Shown here: positions 36,232 through 45,091 of the stretch, piece by piece
Layout: the number at the start of each line of letters is the position of its first letter
How positions within the stretch are numbered: position 1 is the stretch's first letter
Assembly: GCA_002238605.1 (NCBI GenBank)
Contig: MPMR01000019.1
Span: 1 to 64,000 of the forward strand
Direction: 5' to 3'
Length of the DNA: 64,000 nucleotides
Source of the DNA: BD2-11 clade cluster bacterium bin43
GTDB lineage: Bacteria > Gemmatimonadota > Gemmatimonadetes > Longimicrobiales > Gaopeijiaceae
Program-made: the position numbers and the translations under genes
Notes under the pieces: generated by a model
The model's input: only the letters and a program-made list of their open reading frames with translations
The model's database searches: none
What the model was told of the DNA's origin: nothing

Positions 36232-37245
36232 ATGAGCCGGACCATCACCGTCATCCACGGAGACGGCATCGGTCCGGAGGTCACGTCCGCCGCCCTCTCC
36301 GTGCTGGATGCCGCCGGCGCGGACCTCGACTACGACGAACAGCTGGCGGGGATGACTGCGCTCGAGCGGGTGAACGATCCGATGCCGGCGGCCACGCTGG
36401 ATTCCATCCGGACGAACGGGGTTGCGCTCAAGGGGCCGCTCACGACGCCGGTCGGGGGCGGCTTCCGGTCCATCAACGTCGCCATCCGCAAGGAGTTCGA
36501 CCTCTACGCGAACGTGCGGCCGGTGCGCACATTCGTGCCGGGTGGCCGCTACGAGGACATCGACCTGGTCCTGATCCGCGAGAACACGGAGGGACTGTAC
36601 GTCGGGGTGGAGCACTACATCGGCATGGAGGGCGATCCCCGGGCCGCGGCCGAGTCGGTCATGATCGTGACCCGCTTCGGCGCGGAGCGCGTCTGCCGTT
36701 ACGCCTTCGAGTACGCCCGCCGGCACGGCCGTCGCAAGGTGACGCTGGCGCACAAGGCGAACATCCTGAAATACACACAGGGGCTCTTTCTCGACGTGGG
36801 GCGGGAACTGGCCGGCGAGTATCCCGACGTGGAGTTCGAGGACCGCATCATCGACGCCACCGCGATGCAGCTGGTGCTCAACCCGCACGGCTTTGACGTG
36901 CTCGTGATGGAGAACATGTTCGGGGACATCCTGAGCGATCTCATGGCCGGGCTGGTGGGCGGCCTGGGCATGGCGCCCGCCGGCAACATCGGCCGGGGCG
37001 TCGCGATGTTCGAGGCGGTCCACGGCTCGGCGCCCGACATCGCGGGGCGGGGCATCGCCAACCCGACTGCGCTCATGCTGGCGGCGTGCGCCATGCTCGA
37101 CCACATCGGGCAGCGGGAGACCGCCGCCCGGATCCGCGGCGCCATGCAGAAGGTGCTGAATCAGCGCCGGACGGTGACCGGCGACCTTGGCGGCACCGCA
37201 TCCACGCAGGAGTACGCGCAGGCGGTGATCCGGGCGCTGGACTGA
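36232..37245 (+). CDS. Isocitrate dehydrogenase-like (beta-decarboxylating) dehydrogenase, NAD-type
   Basis: This 337-residue member of the isocitrate/isopropylmalate dehydrogenase family would oxidise and decarboxylate a 2-hydroxy acid. Motifs include HGDGIGPEV, GGGFRSINVAIRKEF, LIRENTEGLYVG, LAHKANILKYT, MENMFGDILSDL and FEAVHGSAPDIAG. The SxN...R substrate loop is closest to NAD-isocitrate dehydrogenases, but related tartrate or homoisocitrate enzymes cannot be excluded. Its place after an OFA transporter suggests use of an imported carboxylate rather than, or as well as, the TCA cycle. Confidence 0.88.
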   Translation: MSRTITVIHGDGIGPEVTSAALSVLDAAGADLDYDEQLAGMTALERVNDPMPAATLDSIRTNGVALKGPLTTPVGGGFRSINVAIRKEFDLYANVRPVRTFVPGGRYEDIDLVLIRENTEGLYVGVEHYIGMEGDPRAAAESVMIVTRFGAERVCRYAFEYARRHGRRKVTLAHKANILKYTQGLFLDVGRELAGEYPDVEFEDRIIDATAMQLVLNPHGFDVLVMENMFGDILSDLMAGLVGGLGMAPAGNIGRGVAMFEAVHGSAPDIAGRGIANPTALMLAACAMLDHIGQRETAARIRGAMQKVLNQRRTVTGDLGGTASTQEYAQAVIRALD

Positions 37246-37254
37246 GATTGACGA

Positions 37255-37296
37255 TCCCCGGGGCGGAGATGGTCGGCCGGCCTTCCGCCCCGGGGA
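37255..37296. terminator. Bidirectional hairpin terminator between convergent genes
   Basis: A perfect 13-bp stem (TCCCCGGGGCGGA at 37255-37267 and its complement at 37284-37296) with a 16-nt loop lies between the dehydrogenase stop and the 3' end of the LRR-protease gene. No clear T-run follows on either side, but position and stability suggest two-way termination. Confidence 0.6.
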
Positions 37297-37314
37297 CGAT
37301 TCGCAGGCCCGTCC

Positions 37315-40300
37315 CTACCTCTGTCGTTCGCGCACCTCGCGCACCAGCACGCTGCGGCTCACCGAGACCTCGGCGGCGCTGCCGAGTGCTTCCGGCCGGA
37401 CCCTGGACCAGTCGCGCACGATGCTGACGATGCGCCCGGTTGAGCGGCTGGTCACGATCGCGCCTCCGGCGGCGCCGCCATTGCGGTCCAGGGTCGCGAA
37501 GCCCTCGGGGCCGGCCAAGGTCACGCGCTCGAGCTCGTCCGCCCGCCCCTCCGCGACGGGAACCGCAAACAGAAAGCCCGCGCCGCCGTGGTCGACCCTG
37601 TCCGGCGCGAAACTCATCGAGAACATGCGTTCTCCCGCCGCGTCGACCCCTTCCAGGCGGTATGGACCGGGTGACGTCGGAAGCTTCACCGGCGTGTCCC
37701 ACTCGAAGACGGGTTCCAGGCGCAGTTCCCCGTCCTGCACTCTGCCCTAGAGCAGCAGCGTTCTTTCGACTGCCCGTCCTCCGGCGGAGGCGGGCGCCGG
37801 TGGAAGGCCCATCCTGTACTCGAGGGCCTTCGTGAAGCTGAAATCGCTGGTCCACGGCGGGTCGCAGTAGGACATGAAGTCCCGATAGCGAGCTGGACTG
37901 ATCAGCCTGCCGAAGTCGCCTCCGGTGCTGAAGTCGACGCCCCAGACGCCTGTGTACGCGCCGGTGTACGGGTAGTCCGGATCTGGCCCCCCGGCTCCAC
38001 AGCCCGGAGCGTGCCGGAGGGTGAGGTTGTGGCCCAGTTCGTGGGCCAGGGTGCTGCCGAAGGGTCCGTCGCCGCGATAGACCCCTGCGACGTGTGACAG
38101 GGTCAGGCCGGCCCATCCGCCGATGTACGCGACGCCCGAGAAGCCCCACGAGAAGGGATAACGCGAGGCCGGCCAAGCCAGGATGCCGTGGTAGTACTCG
38201 TTGGTGCCTCCCGTTTCGATGAATCGAAGCAGGTGGATTTCGTCCAGAAGTCCGACGCCTCCCTCCTCCACCGTATCGGCTTGCGTAGTGTAGGGCTCAC
38301 GCACCTTGATATTCAACTCGGAGAGCGGCAGCAGAACCTGGGTCTCCTCCAGCGCCGCGTGGGAGTTGCTGGCGGCCATCTCCTTCACCAGCGCGGCCAC
38401 CGCTTCGTTGTCGCCCTTGCTGACCTGGGAAGAAAAGGCGACCGGGACGAGCGTTACGTCCATTGCGGGCAGCGTGCGGACGTCCAGCGCCTTGCGACCC
38501 GTCGCGGGAATGCGCATCTGGCTCCCGGTGAGCGTCGACAGGGTGCTGTCGGGGTCGATCTCGACCACCATTTCCAGGCCGGGCTGCAGGACGGAATCGG
38601 GAATCATGGCGTTGAAGGAGGCGCTCAGGCTGCTCTCGTCCACCCTTCGCGGAAGCCCGGAAGGCGGCGTCAGGTCGGCAACATGAATCTCCTCGTCGTC
38701 GAGGTAGAAGGTGGCCCGCGCCGCCGGCCGGTACGAGTTCAGGAAGTCGGCGGTCACGAAAACCCGAAGCAGCGCCGCGCGGTCCGCGACCAGCGGCACC
38801 TCGCCGCCGTAGGACTGCGCGGCCTGGACAAGATAGGCGGCCTGCGCTTCGACCTTCAGATCCGGGGGGTTGACCAGCACCAGCGGGTCGCCGGCGGCGG
38901 GCGTCATGCCCTCGAAGCAGGGGTTGGCGTCGCAATCATCCGCAGGCGTGGCCGGCAGTGAGTCGAACTGGATGTACTGCGAGACGCTGCCTTCCCGGCG
39001 GGTCACCGTAACGAGTCGGCTGAGCGTGTCTCCCGCGGCGATCGACACGACCGCCGAGCGCGGCTCACCCCCGCGGGCCCCGAACACCACGCGCATGTCG
39101 AACGGGGCTCCTTCCCGGACGGCGATGCCGACCTGGGCCGGTCCCTCGGCAAGCGGGTCTTCGCTGTCCGTCCTCACGGCTTCCAGGGTAAGCGGGAAGG
39201 GGTCGGTCAGATTGCCCTCCAGCCACCCCGTCCCAAGTCCAGACATGCCTGCGAACAGTCCGCGGGGCAACTCCGTCAGCGAGTTCCCGTAAGCCGAGAG
39301 GAACTCGAGGTCGGGCGTGCCGTCGAAAAACCCCTCCGGTAGTGCGGTCAGGCCGTTGTTCTGCATCCAGAGCGTGTCCAGGCTGGCGAGGTCGTCGAAC
39401 ACACCGTTCGGCACCTCGGTAACGCGGTTGTTCGAGAAGCTCAGGTAGTGAAGTTCCGAGAGGTCCTCGAATACGCCCTCAGGGAGTTCTGTCAGCCGAT
39501 TCCGGGTCATGCTCAACCTCTCGATGGCGGCGAGGTTGGCGAACGCGCCGTCGGGCAGTGCGGTCAGTCGGTTCGCCCCGATGAACAGCTCCTCGAGTGC
39601 GGTGAGGTTGTCGAAGGCTCCGTCGGGCAGGGCTCCCAGCCGGTTGCTGGTGAAAAACAGCTCGGTCACGCTGGTGATGTTGTCGAAGACGCCCTCGCGC
39701 AACTCGGTCAGGCGGTTGCCGGAGAGCGTCAGGTACTCCAGGCTGGTCAGATCGTCAAACGCGCCTGCCGGCAACGCGGACAGCAGGTTGCCGGACAGGT
39801 CGAGCGCCTTCAGCTCGGACAGGTTGTCGAAGACACCGTCGGGCAACGTCCCCAGCGCGTTGTCCTCGAGCCAGAGGGTATCGAGGGCCGTCAGGTCGGC
39901 GAAGATCCCCTCGGGCACGGTGGTCAGCCAGTTGTCGTCCAGATAGAGCTTCTTGAGCGCCGTGAACCCGCTGAAGCTGCTGCCGGGGAGTGCGGTCAGC
40001 GCGTTGTCCGAGAGATCGAGGTATTCCAGTCCGGTGAGCGCCGCGAAGACACCCTCCGGCAACGCGGCCAGAAGGTTCTCCTCGAGATTGAGGGTATCGA
40101 GGCTCGCGACCTCGGCGAAGACGCTGTCCGGCAGCTCTCTCAGGAAGTTGTGGCTCAGATCCAGGAATGCGAGGCCGCTCAGCCCGGCGAAATCACCATC
40201 CTTGAGGGAGGTTATGCGCTCGTCCTCCCCGTCGGCTCCCGCCATGTCCATGAACACGATGCCCGTTCCGCCGGGACCGGGCGGCTCGCGCGTGCACCCG

Positions 40301-40905
40301 CCCGTCTCGCCGGCGCGTTCATGCTCATCACCGTTTGCATCCGCACAATCGGCGGCCGCCGGCGAAGGGGTATCCTCGTGCGGCCCACTGAGGTCGAGGC
40401 GCCTGAGGCGAGCCAGCAGCCCCGTGCTCACCTGTGCGCAGTCCGAACGGTTCGTCGCGGCCATGAGCGCGTCGCGAACCTGCGGAGTCCGACCGCAAAC
40501 GCCGTCGGTCGACGAACGACTCACCGATGCCTGAACCACGGCGCTCAGGTCTCCCGCCACGACCCTGATCGTGGCCGTTCCCCCGGCGACCGCCGTCGCC
40601 AGGCCATCCTGGTCCACGGAGATGACCGATGCGTCTTCGCTTGCCCACGTGAACCGCGCGGGGAAGACATTGCCGTGCTGGTCCAGCACCGTCACCGTGA
40701 GTGCCGCCGTCTCGCCGGGGACACCGAGCTCGACCGTGGCCGGGGAGATCGAGAGCGAAGCCGCGCGCGGTGGCGCCGGTTCCGTGACGTCCTGGACGTC
40801 GCCGCATGCCGTCAATGTCAGGAGGGCCAAAGCGGTGGCCACTTTCTTCGGCTGATACTGATACAGGCTCACAATACATTCGCCTCGATTCACTGGGTGT
40901 CTCAT
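37315..40905 (-). pseudogene. LRR / metzincin lipoprotein gene split by in-frame amber codon
   Basis: Starting at ATG 40905 (AAGGAG 5 nt upstream), 1052 residues are read before TAG at 37747-37749. A further 143 codons continue in the same frame to a stop at 37315. The protein has a lipoprotein signal (LTLTAC), a BIG2-like Ig domain (FTWASEDASVISVDQDGLATA), about 16 bacterial-type LRRs (LPDGVFDNLSELKALDLSGN-like) and a metzincin-like domain with HELGHNLTLRH (His955, Glu956, His959, His965) and DFMSYC (Met1011). The intact paralogue at 1297-4665 reads LLLWGG where this one reads LLL-TAG-GR, so a TGG-to-TAG change is likely. The catalytic domain is upstream of the stop, so the short form might still fold. 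Confidence 0.85.
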
Positions 40906-41126
40906 TCGACTCCTTGTGGAGCCTGTATTTTGGCGGACCTCCGTCGGGCGTCTCCCAGCAATTTCTGCCCAGGGGGAATCGACGATACCCGTATTCTCGG
41001 CACCAACGCAAGGGGCGCCATCTTGCCGTAAAGGGCCGGTGGGGGCATCCTTTCGCGGCGGCACTGCCGGTGCATGAGCCCGGCCGAATGGCCGGCGCGA
41101 CGCTCCGACAGGACGACGGGGAATCC

Positions 41127-41459
41127 ATGGGCTTTCGTGACTCGATCACAGACGAAATCCAGTGCTCGCGGTGCGGCGAACGCCGCGACCGCAGCGATGT
41201 CGACCGCCTTCTGTGGTGCGTCGGCTGCCGCGTCCGTGCACGGCTGATCGCCACCCGGAGGGCGCGCATCGCCGCGACCGTGCTGGCGGTGATCGTGGCG
41301 GGCTACATCTGGGGCCTCATCCGCCCGACCGACGTGGTGATCGGCGGCTGGATCGCCACCGTCATCGCGGCCTACTGGATCGGGGGCAGGCTGGCGCGCG
41401 AGATCTTCTACGGCATCGAGCGCTCCAACCGGAAGCGCTATCCGGGCAGCGGGAGCTGA
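41127..41459 (+). CDS. Small zinc-ribbon membrane protein
   Basis: This protein of about 110 residues has an N-terminal four-Cys zinc ribbon (CSRCGER ... LLWCVGCR, residues about 13-34) and two transmembrane helices (TVLAVIVAGYIWGLI and VIGGWIATVIAAYWIGG). I recognise no named family. ATG 41127 has a GGGGA-like element close by; an in-frame ATG at 41088 would add 13 residues. It stands alone, between the LRR gene (divergent) and the acyl-CoA dehydrogenase. Confidence 0.75.
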   Translation: MGFRDSITDEIQCSRCGERRDRSDVDRLLWCVGCRVRARLIATRRARIAATVLAVIVAGYIWGLIRPTDVVIGGWIATVIAAYWIGGRLAREIFYGIERSNRKRYPGSGS

Positions 41460-41571
41460 GGTAGCCGCAAATCCCGCCGATGGACGCCGCGCAATGCGGT
41501 CTCGGAGTCAGTCTGCTTTTTCATTAGGTTCCCTTCGCATCTGAGATACCCTCGGCGACCAAGGCACCCTT

Positions 41572-42756
41572 ATGGCAGAAAGATTTCAGGGGTTCGACTT
41601 CTACGATCTGGACTCGGCGCTCAGCGAAGAGGAGCGGATGATCCGGGACGCCATCCGCGAATGGGTGGAGGAGGAGGTCATCCCGATCATCGGCGACGCC
41701 TATTACGAACGCAGGTTCCCGCGCTCGCTCATCCCCGGGCTGGGGGAGCTCGGGGTCCTGGGGGCCAACCTGCCGGAGGAGTACGGCTGCGCCGGTCTCA
41801 ACAACGTCGCCTATGGGCTCATCATGCAGGAGCTCGAGCGTGGAGACTCGGGATTGCGCTCGTTCGTGTCGGTGCAGGGTGCGCTGGTCATGTACCCCAT
41901 CCATGCCTTCGGCTCGGAGGAACACCGTCGGGAATGGCTTCCCCGGCTGGCCTCGGCGGATGCCATCGGATGCTTCGGCCTGACCGAGCCCGACTACGGC
42001 TCCAACCCGGGCGGGATGATCACCACGGCCAGGAAGACCGCCGACGGCTGGGTGCTCAACGGCACCAAGATGTGGATCACCAACGGTTCGATGGCCGATG
42101 TCGCGGTCATCTGGGCGCAGACCGACGCGCCCGGCAACCCCGGGGGCATCCGCGGGTTCGTCGTGCCCACCGACACCCCCGGCTTCAGCGCGCGCGACCA
42201 GACGGGAAAGCTCTCGCTGCTCGCCTCGGACACCAGCGAGCTGGCGCTGCAGGACGTCCACGTCCCGGACGACGCGCTCATGCCGGGAAGCTCGGGTCTC
42301 AAGAGCCCGCTCATGTGCCTTACCCAGGCGCGCTACGGGATCGCGTGGGGGGTTGTGGGCGCCGCAATGGCCTGCTTCCACGAGGCGCTCGGCTACAGCA
42401 CGCAGCGCGTCATGTTCGACACCGTGATCGGCGCCAAACAGATCCAGCAGGTGCGCATCGCGGACATGCTCACGGGCATCACCCAGGGGCAGCTCCTGGC
42501 CCTGCAGGTCGGGCGCCTGAAGGACGAGGGCAGGGCCACGCCGCAGCAGGTATCGCTGGCCAAGCGGGCCAACTGCCACATGGCGTGCGAGGTGGCGAGG
42601 GAGGCCCGGCGGCTGCTGGGCGCCAACGGCATCCTGGTGGAGTATTCCGCCATGCGCCACATGGCCAACCTGGAGTCGGTCTACACCTACGAGGGCACGC
42701 ACGACATCCACTCCCTCATCCTGGGACAGGCGATGACCGGGCTGTCGGCGTTCTAG
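41572..42756 (+). CDS. gcdH: Glutaryl-CoA dehydrogenase (acyl-CoA dehydrogenase family)
   Basis: This 394-residue FAD flavoenzyme would oxidise and decarboxylate glutaryl-CoA to crotonyl-CoA in lysine and tryptophan breakdown. Signs of the glutaryl type are RSFVSVQGALVMYPIHAFGSEEHR, CFGLTEPDYGSNPGGM and the catalytic Glu374 in YTYEGTHDIHSLILG. It is full length. ATG 41572 has AAGG 7 nt upstream. It is monocistronic, followed by tRNA-Lys. A close relative acting on another acyl-CoA cannot be ruled out. Confidence 0.9.
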   Translation: MAERFQGFDFYDLDSALSEEERMIRDAIREWVEEEVIPIIGDAYYERRFPRSLIPGLGELGVLGANLPEEYGCAGLNNVAYGLIMQELERGDSGLRSFVSVQGALVMYPIHAFGSEEHRREWLPRLASADAIGCFGLTEPDYGSNPGGMITTARKTADGWVLNGTKMWITNGSMADVAVIWAQTDAPGNPGGIRGFVVPTDTPGFSARDQTGKLSLLASDTSELALQDVHVPDDALMPGSSGLKSPLMCLTQARYGIAWGVVGAAMACFHEALGYSTQRVMFDTVIGAKQIQQVRIADMLTGITQGQLLALQVGRLKDEGRATPQQVSLAKRANCHMACEVAREARRLLGANGILVEYSAMRHMANLESVYTYEGTHDIHSLILGQAMTGLSAF

Positions 42757-42890
42757 CAGATCCTGGGCGAACTTCTGCCCGGGCATTCGAGTGGCGATGT
42801 ATCCGTGCTGGATCGCGATGCTCTGCGTTGCGGAACCCTTGACCCCCTGCGCGCCGCGGCACAGGTTTCCTGCCCGGCGCGACATTGCCC

Positions 42891-42963
42891 GCCTCGCTAG
42901 CTCAACTGGTAGAGCAACTGACTCTTAATCAGTAGGTTCGGGGTTCGAGTCCCTGGCGGGGCA
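42891..42963 (+). tRNA. tRNA-Lys (anticodon CUU)
   Basis: A 73-nt cloverleaf: acceptor GCCTCGC pairs with GCGGGGC (one G-U), D arm GCTC/GAGC, anticodon stem ACTGA/TCAGT around loop CTCTTAA (anticodon CTT at 42924-42926) and T arm with TTCGAGT. The discriminator base is A, and CCA is not encoded. No integrase or att repeat is next to it. Confidence 0.95.
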
Positions 42964-43080
42964 TCGGAGTTTTCGAAGAGCCCTTGGGGAAGACTCCCCG
43001 GGGGTTCGTTCTCTTCGGCTCGAGAGAGGCACCCGCCTCACCTGCGAAACCCTCAGCCGTCCCGGGACCCGGAGAACCAA

Positions 43081-43869
43081 GTGCACTCGCGTCTGTTCGA
43101 CCCGCGCCGGAGACTCGCCGGCCGCCCTTTCGGCAGCCTCCTCTTGCTACTCACCGCGCTCGGTTGCGACGCCGGGGACGAAACGCCGGGCGGGGGCGAC
43201 GCGGTCGATGCTCCGGCGGCGCAGCTGGTGGAGCGTTCCATCGCGTTTCACGACCCCGGTGGAGTGTGGGGATCGCGAGCGATCGAGATGGTCTGGTTCG
43301 GCACCGGTTCCGACGGCGGCGAGCGGGTTTCGGTGGAACTCGGTTTCGGTGCGGACGAGAGCGACTTCGCTCTCTCCGGCCGATATGCCGGTGCAAGCAT
43401 CGAATACGAGACGACCCGGGAGAGTTGGTCGGCGAGCGTGGACGGCCAGCCTTCGCCGGACGAAGAGACTCGCGCGCGCATGCGTCTCGACCGCGAAGCC
43501 GGCATGTTCTGGCGCAGCTACTACGGCTTTCTCGCCGGCCTGCCCATGAAGATTGCGGATCCGGGCGCCCGCCTGGACCCGGAGGTGGCCGAGACGACGT
43601 TCGAAGGGCGGGAGGTTCATGCGGTGCGGGTGACCTACGACCCGGACGTGGGCGGCGACATCTGGTACTTCTACTTCGATCCGGCCACCGCGGAACTCGT
43701 GGGCTGCCGCTTCTACCACGACGAGAGCGCCAACGACGGCGAGTACATCACCTTCGAGGGGCGGGCCGAGGGAGGCGGGTTGCGCCTGCCGCGCTATCGC
43801 GAGTGGTATACCAACGATGGCGACCGCTTCCTCGGCTCGGACGAGATCCGCTCCGTCAGGGTGCGCTGA
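43081..43869 (+). CDS. Lipoprotein of unknown function (DUF6503-like)
   Basis: This 262-residue protein starts at GTG 43081, has a hydrophobic signal and lipobox TALGC (Cys29). The mature part (LVERSIAFHDPGGVWGS; REVHAVRVTYDPDVGGDIWYFYFDPATAELVG; DGEYITFEGR) resembles small beta-barrel-like outer-membrane lipoproteins of the DUF6503 kind, from memory. Function is unknown. Its last 14 nt overlap the convergent CapA-like gene. Confidence 0.75.
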   Translation: MHSRLFDPRRRLAGRPFGSLLLLLTALGCDAGDETPGGGDAVDAPAAQLVERSIAFHDPGGVWGSRAIEMVWFGTGSDGGERVSVELGFGADESDFALSGRYAGASIEYETTRESWSASVDGQPSPDEETRARMRLDREAGMFWRSYYGFLAGLPMKIADPGARLDPEVAETTFEGREVHAVRVTYDPDVGGDIWYFYFDPATAELVGCRFYHDESANDGEYITFEGRAEGGGLRLPRYREWYTNDGDRFLGSDEIRSVRVR

Positions 43870-44977
43870 GGCGCCCCTCGCCCGAAGCGGTCCAGCGGGC
43901 CCGGCCCTCGCCGATGTCCAGCAGGGTTCCGTAGCCGGCTGAAAGCTCCGCCAGCCGGCGGAGGATCGACGCTCCGAGCTGGCCCGGGGCTACCTCCGGG
44001 TAGCCGCGCGTTTCGAAGAAGAGGCCCCCCGGTTCGCCTTCGTCGAGCACGACCGGCGTGAACACCGCTTCGCGAACTCCGTCCCGTCCGATGGTGAATG
44101 TCGCCACCACGCTCTGCCAGGTCTCGGGCGGATAGTTCCCGATCTCCGTCCTGCTGTGAAAGATGAAATTGCCGAGACCGTAGAGGATGAGCCCTCCCCG
44201 ATATTCCTCCATGCCGGAGAGGCGCGGTTCACCGTGACTGACATGGAGGTCCGCTCCGGCCTCCACCGTCGCGCGCGCCCAGTCTTCCTGCCAGCCGGGT
44301 TCCGCGTCGACCTGGTAGTGCTGGTAGGCGATGACGAAGTCCGCGTTCGCGGCGGCTTCCCGGACCCTGTCGAGGTTGCGGTCCCACGCGGCTTCATCCC
44401 CCGGCGGGAGCATATTGACGCCGGGGGTGGTTTCGGTGGCGGCGGCATCGGGCGGTGAGTTGACCGTAGCCAGCGCGACCACCCCGACCCGTAGTCCGGC
44501 CACGTCCCGGAAGGCGGGCGCGATCGCATCCGCCAGCGTGCGCCCGGTTCCGGCGTGGGTGAACCCGCGCGCGGCGGTCTCTTCAATGGTGGAGACGATC
44601 CCGGCGTCCCCGTAGTCCCAGGAATGGTTGTTGGCGAGCGAGAGAAGGGTGACGCCGAGTTCCGCCAGGTAGTCGAGCACCTCGGGCCCCGCCCCGTGGA
44701 AGAACACGTCGTCGCGGGTGGGCCGGCAGTCGCAGCCGGGTCCCGCCACCGCCACCTCGAGGTTGGTGAAGACCGCGTCCGCGGAGGCCAGGATCGGCGC
44801 CACCGTGGCCAGCGGCGCCTCCAGGTACTGCCGCGGGTCGTGCTCGATGAGCGCCTGGCCCACCACGGCCAGAGTGACGGACGGCCCCGGCGCGTCGGAT
44901 GGCGGTCCGTCCGCGGGCGCGCCACAGGCGGTCGGCAGGCCCGCGGCGATCAGAATAAGGGCGCGTTTACGGTTCAC
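43856..44977 (-). CDS. CapA-family (poly-gamma-glutamate synthesis-like) lipoprotein
   Basis: This protein of about 373 residues, from GTG 44977 (GAGGAA 7 nt upstream), has lipobox PTACG. The mature part is a metallophosphoesterase-like CapA domain: FTNLEVAVAGPGCD, LLSLANNHSWDYGD, AYQHYQVDAEPGW and HVSHGEPRLSG, then LILYGLGNFIFHS. CapA proteins act in poly-gamma-glutamate capsule export, but many relatives have other, unknown roles, and no capB/capC genes are near. It is convergent with the lipoprotein gene before it and lies downstream of the amidohydrolase on the same strand. Confidence 0.85.
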   Translation of the reverse strand: MNRKRALILIAAGLPTACGAPADGPPSDAPGPSVTLAVVGQALIEHDPRQYLEAPLATVAPILASADAVFTNLEVAVAGPGCDCRPTRDDVFFHGAGPEVLDYLAELGVTLLSLANNHSWDYGDAGIVSTIEETAARGFTHAGTGRTLADAIAPAFRDVAGLRVGVVALATVNSPPDAAATETTPGVNMLPPGDEAAWDRNLDRVREAAANADFVIAYQHYQVDAEPGWQEDWARATVEAGADLHVSHGEPRLSGMEEYRGGLILYGLGNFIFHSRTEIGNYPPETWQSVVATFTIGRDGVREAVFTPVVLDEGEPGGLFFETRGYPEVAPGQLGASILRRLAELSAGYGTLLDIGEGRARWTASGEGRLSAP

Positions 44978-45091
44978 TCCGGTTCCTCTCGTACTCCCGG
45001 TACCGGGACAAGACACGGGACCGGCCCCCTCGCACGGGAGGACCGGCCCCCTGGGCTCCCTTCGCCGGGAGCCCGCGTCTCGAACCGGGAA

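Noticed and set aside
42891-42963. tRNA-Lys as an integration site for a mobile element
   Set aside because: No integrase or repeat of the tRNA 3' end lies nearby; the window's integrase is 42 kb away.
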